27,000 bases of DNA from JAJRRA01 sp048636595 (GTDB lineage: Bacteria > Pseudomonadota > Gammaproteobacteria > Xanthomonadales > SZUA-36): NCBI GenBank assembly GCA_048636595.1, contig JAIVWI010000018.1, forward strand, positions 1 to 27,000, given 5' to 3'. Under the pieces are notes generated by a model that had not been told where the DNA came from, searched no databases, and was given only the letters and a program-made list of their open reading frames with translations. This document shows positions 22,952 to 27,000 of the stretch, in pieces; within the stretch, counting starts at the first letter, position 1, and every line of letters begins with the position of its first letter. Both the position numbers and the translations under genes were made by a program.

Positions 22952-23845
22952 ATGAGCAAACCCGAAATGACTAGGCTTCGGGTGGCCATCCAGAAATCAG
23001 GGCGCCTGTCAGAGAGATCACTCGATCTTCTCAAGAATTGTGGCCTGCAGTTTGCACGCAGCAAAGACAAGCTATTCTGGTACGGAAAGGATTTTCCGGT
23101 GGACCTGCTGCTGGTGCGGGACGATGACATTCCACGATTGCTGCTGGATGGTGTTTGTGACCTCGGCATCGTGGGTGAAAACATCGCCAGCGAAGTGATG
23201 CTGGATCGCAACGGGGGTGAAGGTTTGCGTCGGCTGCGCAAGCTGGGCTTCGGGCAATGCCGCCTGTGCATCGCCGTGCCGGAAGACATGGACATCCGCG
23301 ACAGCACGGAATTGGAAGGGAAACGAATTGCAACTTCTTATCCAGCATTGACACGCTATCTGCTGGACAAGAAGGGCGTCAGCGCCGAGATCATCGAGCT
23401 TTCCGGTTCGGTTGAAATCGCACCGGGCCTGGGAACGGCCGATGCCATATCAGACCTGGTTTCCACGGGCACTACACTCAGGGCGAATCACCTGCGTGAA
23501 TTCGAGGTATTGTATGAAAGCCAGGCGGCCCTCTATGGCCGCGAGGGAGACATTTCCGCAGACCGGAAACTGCTGCTGGACCGCCTGCTGGCCCGGCTGG
23601 AAGGCGTGATGCGGGCATCGGAAAGTAAGTACGTGATGTTGCATGCGCCGAGAGAGGCCCTGGAAAGGATTACGGAACTCCTGCCCGGCGTGGAACATCC
23701 CTCGATCATGCCACTGGAAGGCACCGACCGCATTGCCATCCACGCGGTCTGCGGTGAAGCGGTATTCTGGGAGCACCTGGAGGCTCTCAAAACCGCTGGC
23801 GCCTCAGCGATCCTGGTGCTTCCCGTCGAAAAAATGCTGGCCTGA
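22952..23845 (+). CDS. hisG: ATP phosphoribosyltransferase HisG (long form)
   Basis: This enzyme catalyses the first, feedback-inhibited step of histidine synthesis, joining PRPP and ATP. The 297 residues match the long form, which carries a C-terminal regulatory domain and needs no HisZ. RVAIQKSGRLSE opens the protein, GVCDLGIVGEN and ISDLVSTGTTLRANHL (the PRPP-binding loop) follow, and the last 80 residues form the regulatory domain. No clear ribosome binding site precedes ATG 22952; an in-frame ATG at 22967 is an alternative start. Translation may depend on the upstream TrpR-like gene, 24 bp away. Confidence 0.95.
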   Translation: MSKPEMTRLRVAIQKSGRLSERSLDLLKNCGLQFARSKDKLFWYGKDFPVDLLLVRDDDIPRLLLDGVCDLGIVGENIASEVMLDRNGGEGLRRLRKLGFGQCRLCIAVPEDMDIRDSTELEGKRIATSYPALTRYLLDKKGVSAEIIELSGSVEIAPGLGTADAISDLVSTGTTLRANHLREFEVLYESQAALYGREGDISADRKLLLDRLLARLEGVMRASESKYVMLHAPREALERITELLPGVEHPSIMPLEGTDRIAIHAVCGEAVFWEHLEALKTAGASAILVLPVEKMLA

Positions 23846-23876
23846 AAATACGTACCATGTGAATGGGATTCCTGGA

Positions 23877-25202
23877 ATGACAGTCAATGGCAACAAGCTG
23901 AAATTGGTCCACTGGTCCAGCCTGGCGCCGGAAGATCGGCAGAACCTGCTGCAAAGACCAGTATCACGCCAGCCGGGGCTTGGCGAGTCGGTCGCTGCGA
24001 TCATTCGCCAGGTACGCAATGGCGGTGACGGCGCGCTGCAGGAACTGACCCGTCAACTGGACCGGGTGGAGCCCCCGCAACTCGAGCTGGGCCCCACTGA
24101 AATGCAGACGGCGCTGGAATCGATTGACCCAAAACTGAACCGGGCTTTCGAGGACGCCAGGTCTCGTATCGAAGCTTTTCACGCAGCTGACATCCCGGCC
24201 AACCGCAAAGTAGAGACCTCACCCGGACTCAATTGTGAAGTGCGTTACCAGGCGCTCTCGCCGGTTGGACTTTATATCCCGGGCGGCAGCGCCCCGCTGG
24301 TTTCAACGGTGCTGATGCTGGCGATTCCGGCCCGGCTCGCGGGCTGCAGGGAAGTCATCATGTGCTCACCACCCGCGGAGAATGGTGAAATTCCACCCGA
24401 GATACTGGCGGCGGCACGCATTTGCGGTATTGACCGCGTGTTCTGCGCCGGAGGCGCACAGGCGGTGGCGGCCATGGCCTATGGCACCGAAACCATTCCC
24501 CGCTGCGCCAAGATATTCGGTCCCGGAAATGCCTGGGTAACCGAGGCCAAGCAACAAGTGTCACAGGACCCGGCAGGCGCAGCCATCGACATGCCGGCGG
24601 GTCCGTCCGAAGTCCTGGTGATCGCCGACCGGGACGCCAATCCCGAATTCATCGCCTGGGACTTGCTGTCGCAGGCGGAACACGGTCCGGACTCACAGGT
24701 GTTCCTGGTAACGGACAGCGACGGCCTGGCCTCGGCGGTTATCGAAAAACTGCAAGCTCTTGCGCCCGCAAGTATTCGCGCCGCTATTCTCGAACAGTCC
24801 CTGGCTGAAGCCCGGGTAATATTGGTGGACAATCTGTCCGAAGCACTGCGGATTTCCAATGCCTACGCACCCGAGCACCTGATCATCAATACCGCGGATG
24901 CCGCTGCGCTGGCGGAACAGGTCGAGAATGCCGGAGCGGTGTTCATCGGCCCCTGGACCCCTGAATCCCTGGGTGATTACTGTTCAGGACCCAACCATGT
25001 GTTGCCCACTTACGGCTGGGCCCGTTCCTTCGGAGCACTTGGCGTTAGCGATTACATGCGCAGAATGACGCTACAGCAGGCAAGCCGTAGCGCGCTGGCA
25101 AAAGTGGGTCCCACGGCGCAGATCCTGGCTGCTGTTGAAGGCCTGGAGGCACACGGGATGGCGGTGAGCGCCCGGCTGCACCAGGCAGGAGAGTCAGAAT
25201 GA
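23877..25202 (+). CDS. hisD: Histidinol dehydrogenase HisD
   Basis: This zinc enzyme performs the last two oxidations of histidine synthesis, histidinol to histidine with NAD. From ATG 23877 the protein has 441 residues, close to the usual 430-440. A GTG at 23859 is a possible earlier start. Motifs include VGLYIPGGSAPLVSTVLM, FCAGGAQAVAAMAYGT, IFGPGNAWVTEAK, DMPAGPSEVLVIAD, SQAEHGPDSQ (zinc Gln and His), YAPEHL (catalytic Glu-His) and GPNHVLPT. It lies 31 bp after hisG, and its stop overlaps the hisC start (ATGA). Confidence 0.96.
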   Translation: MTVNGNKLKLVHWSSLAPEDRQNLLQRPVSRQPGLGESVAAIIRQVRNGGDGALQELTRQLDRVEPPQLELGPTEMQTALESIDPKLNRAFEDARSRIEAFHAADIPANRKVETSPGLNCEVRYQALSPVGLYIPGGSAPLVSTVLMLAIPARLAGCREVIMCSPPAENGEIPPEILAAARICGIDRVFCAGGAQAVAAMAYGTETIPRCAKIFGPGNAWVTEAKQQVSQDPAGAAIDMPAGPSEVLVIADRDANPEFIAWDLLSQAEHGPDSQVFLVTDSDGLASAVIEKLQALAPASIRAAILEQSLAEARVILVDNLSEALRISNAYAPEHLIINTADAAALAEQVENAGAVFIGPWTPESLGDYCSGPNHVLPTYGWARSFGALGVSDYMRRMTLQQASRSALAKVGPTAQILAAVEGLEAHGMAVSARLHQAGESE

Positions 25203-26299
25203 GCATCATCGCCCTCGCCCGCCCGGAAATCGTGGCAATGAAGCCTTACTCCTCAGCCCGCAAGGAAGCGCCGGGCCACGGCATCCTGCTCAATGCAAAT
25301 GAATCGCCCTGGTCATTGCTTACTGATGCCGGGCCGGATGACGCCGGGCCCTCAAGCGGGCTGAATCGCTATCCCGATCCTCAACCCCGCGAGCTGGTTT
25401 CCAGTTTGGCCAAGCTGTACGGCGTGCCTGAAGAGCAGGTACTGGTCACCCGGGGCAGCGACGAAGGTATCGACCTGCTGACGCGCGTGTTTTGCAGAGC
25501 GGGCAAGGATGCCATTGCGCAATGCCCGCCGACCTTTGGAATGTACCGCATCGCAGCACAGACACAAGGCGCAGAGATCGTGTCGGTATACCGGCTGGCC
25601 AGTAACGATTTCCGCCTGGACAGGGATCAATTGCTGGAAACAATGGAAAATGATGGCCGCATCAAGCTGCTGTTCCTGACCTCGCCAAACAACCCGACCG
25701 GGGACACTATTGACCCCCGACTGTTACTCGACTTGCTGCAGGCGGCTGCAGGTAAAGCGATCGTGGTGCTCGATGAAGCTTATGCGGAATTCAGCCAGCA
25801 AGCATCGGCAAGCAAATTGATCGGCCAGTTTGATAACCTGGTGGTGCTGCGCACGCTGTCCAAGGCATGGGGGGCAGCCGGTCTGCGCTGTGGCGCGGTG
25901 CTGGCGCCCGAAGAAATTATCTCACTGTTGCGGCGAATCATAGCGCCCTATCCACTGGCCAGCCCGGTTATTTCACTCGCACAACGGATGCTGGCCGATG
26001 GCATGTCCGACCGGCAGCAACAAATGCTTAAGGAAGTACGGGAAAACAAAAAACGCTTGCTCAGCCTGCTGGCAGGCCGGTCGTTCATCACAAACATCTG
26101 GCCCGGTGAAGCCAATTTTGTATTGCTCCAGGTCCGCAGGGCGGAAGATTTATTGAGCTTTTGCGCAGGCAGGGGCGTTATTCTGCGCGGATACCCCAGC
26201 GAACCCCTGCTGGAGGGGTGCATTCGAATCTCGGTTGGCAGTAAGGATGAGCTGTCTGCACTGGAATCGGCTCTGGATGACTGGGAGGCACACTCATGA
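25199..26299 (+). CDS. hisC: Histidinol-phosphate aminotransferase HisC
   Basis: This PLP enzyme converts imidazole acetol phosphate to histidinol phosphate using glutamate. The 366-residue protein has LNANESPW near the N terminus, TSPNNPTGD, VLDEAYAEF and the PLP lysine at about 222 in TLSKAWGAAGLRCG. The ATG at 25199 overlaps the hisD stop. Its own TGA overlaps the ATG of a 10-codon minicistron that leads to hisB. Confidence 0.95.
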   Translation: MSIIALARPEIVAMKPYSSARKEAPGHGILLNANESPWSLLTDAGPDDAGPSSGLNRYPDPQPRELVSSLAKLYGVPEEQVLVTRGSDEGIDLLTRVFCRAGKDAIAQCPPTFGMYRIAAQTQGAEIVSVYRLASNDFRLDRDQLLETMENDGRIKLLFLTSPNNPTGDTIDPRLLLDLLQAAAGKAIVVLDEAYAEFSQQASASKLIGQFDNLVVLRTLSKAWGAAGLRCGAVLAPEEIISLLRRIIAPYPLASPVISLAQRMLADGMSDRQQQMLKEVRENKKRLLSLLAGRSFITNIWPGEANFVLLQVRRAEDLLSFCAGRGVILRGYPSEPLLEGCIRISVGSKDELSALESALDDWEAHS

Positions 26300-26328
26300 G
26301 TAATTCACTACGAGTATTTTTGGCATGA
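26296..26328 (+). CDS. 10-codon minicistron between hisC and hisB
   Basis: An ATG at 26296 overlaps the hisC stop (ATGA) and opens a frame of ten codons (MSNSLRVFLA). Its TGA overlaps the hisB ATG, again as ATGA (26325-26328). hisB has no visible ribosome binding site, so ribosomes ending this small frame could restart on hisB. Chance occurrence is possible, and a decayed earlier hisB N terminus is another explanation. The peptide itself probably has no function. Confidence 0.35.
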   Translation: MSNSLRVFLA

Positions 26329-27000
26329 ATATTTCAATGGGCAGGAAGAGACGCATTTTATTCATTGATCGTGACGGCACCCTGATCATTGAACCTGCTG
26401 ACAAGCAGGTCGACTCGCTCGAGAAGCTCGAGTTGATACCGGGGGTCATACCCGCCCTGCTGGAACTGCGCAATGCAGGATATGAACTGGTCATTGTCAG
26501 CAACCAGGACGGGCTGGGCACCGATTCCTACCCGCCACAGGATTTTGAGATCCCGCAACAGAAAATGCTGGCCCTGTTCGAATCGCAGGGCATCTCATTC
26601 AGCGCCGTCCACATCGACCCGCACTTTGAGCATGAAAATGCCCCGACCCGGAAACCGGGTATCGGCATGCTGCTGGGCTACCTGCAATCGGGTGATCTGG
26701 ACATGGAAGACAGCTGGGTCATCGGTGACCGCCAGACTGACCTGGAACTGGCGGAAAACCTGGGCATCGGCGGCTTGCGAATCGGCCCTGGGCACGAAGA
26801 CTGGGCGTCGATCACTCACCGGCTCATCAAGCAGCCACGACAGGCGACCGTGGAGCGAAAAACCAATGAAACCGATATCCGCGTTTTTGTCGACCTCGAT
26901 GCGGGCGGCAGCAGCCAGGTCGAAACCGGTATCGGTTTTTTCGACCACATGCTGGACCAGTTAGCCAGCCACGGCGGTTTCCGGCTGGAACTGCGCTGTA
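26325..27000 (+). CDS. hisB: Bifunctional histidinol-phosphatase / imidazoleglycerol-phosphate dehydratase HisB (partial)
   Basis: This is the gammaproteobacterial fusion of a HAD-type histidinol phosphatase with the IGP dehydratase. The window holds about 225 residues and ends inside the second domain. The phosphatase shows FIDRDGTL (nucleophile Asp), VSNQDGLGT and GDRQTDLELA. The dehydratase begins with ETGIGFFDHMLDQLASHGGF. Of the zinc loop in E. coli HisB (Cys-x-His-x5-Cys-x-Cys) only the histidine remains here (DPHFEHENAPTRKP), as I recall for Xanthomonas HisB. ATG 26337 is an alternative start. It is fourth in the order hisG-D-C-B, after the regulator. Confidence 0.95.
   Translation, partial: MNISMGRKRRILFIDRDGTLIIEPADKQVDSLEKLELIPGVIPALLELRNAGYELVIVSNQDGLGTDSYPPQDFEIPQQKMLALFESQGISFSAVHIDPHFEHENAPTRKPGIGMLLGYLQSGDLDMEDSWVIGDRQTDLELAENLGIGGLRIGPGHEDWASITHRLIKQPRQATVERKTNETDIRVFVDLDAGGSSQVETGIGFFDHMLDQLASHGGFRLELRC

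Overview
The window reads as an ordinary chromosomal stretch of a gammaproteobacterium. It is probably a draft or metagenome-derived scaffold, because a run of ten Ns sits inside one gene. The assignment rests on a true TatD orthologue, an Fnr/Anr-type oxygen regulator beside hemN, the bifunctional HisB typical of gammaproteobacteria, and a TrpR-like (YerC/YecD) gene at the head of a hisGDCB operon. HisB lacks the zinc-loop cysteines, as I recall for Xanthomonas HisB. I cannot name a genus. I saw no tRNA, rRNA, CRISPR array, prophage or insertion sequence.

Layout. 187-5113: ubiA (-), tatD (+), a membrane acyl-CoA desaturase (-), and a YadGH-type ABC exporter (-). 5264-8651: a co-directional set of an exported alpha/beta hydrolase and a NatAB-type ABC exporter with ATGA overlaps. 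8931-11056: an exported BCP-type peroxiredoxin followed 2 nt later by a membrane-anchored, glutamate-synthase-like flavoprotein. 11068-13791: an exported amidohydrolase (-), divergent from a tandem CDGSH iron-sulfur protein, then queD. 13792-16364: hemN with two Fnr-type boxes upstream, then the fnr/anr gene, which together look like a small oxygen-response module. 16495-17527: slyD and a DUF4399 protein (-). 17616-21530 (-): a hydroxyproline catabolic operon ordered deaminase, GntR regulator, D-hydroxyproline dehydrogenase, epimerase. 21612-22385: a DUF4097 protein (-). 22613-27000 (+): trpR-like, hisG, hisD, hisC and hisB, the last cut by the window edge.

What the genes do not explain is a family of short interspersed hairpin repeats, about 22 bp each, with a GTAAGAG head and a 5-6 bp stem around a two-base loop. 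There are 14 copies in four intergenic clusters, all at gene 3' ends. Stem sequences differ between copies but pairing is conserved, as in REP/BIME elements. One cluster is a perfect 25-bp-arm inverted repeat touching a stop codon, one contains an 81-bp tandem duplication, and one copy supplies the stop codon of tatD. No REP-associated transposase (RAYT) lies in the window. Other points of interest are a 10-codon minicistron that bridges hisC and hisB by double ATGA overlap, and palindromes in front of the trpR-like gene, the fnr gene and the hydroxyproline operon. I found no convincing wholly new multi-gene system.
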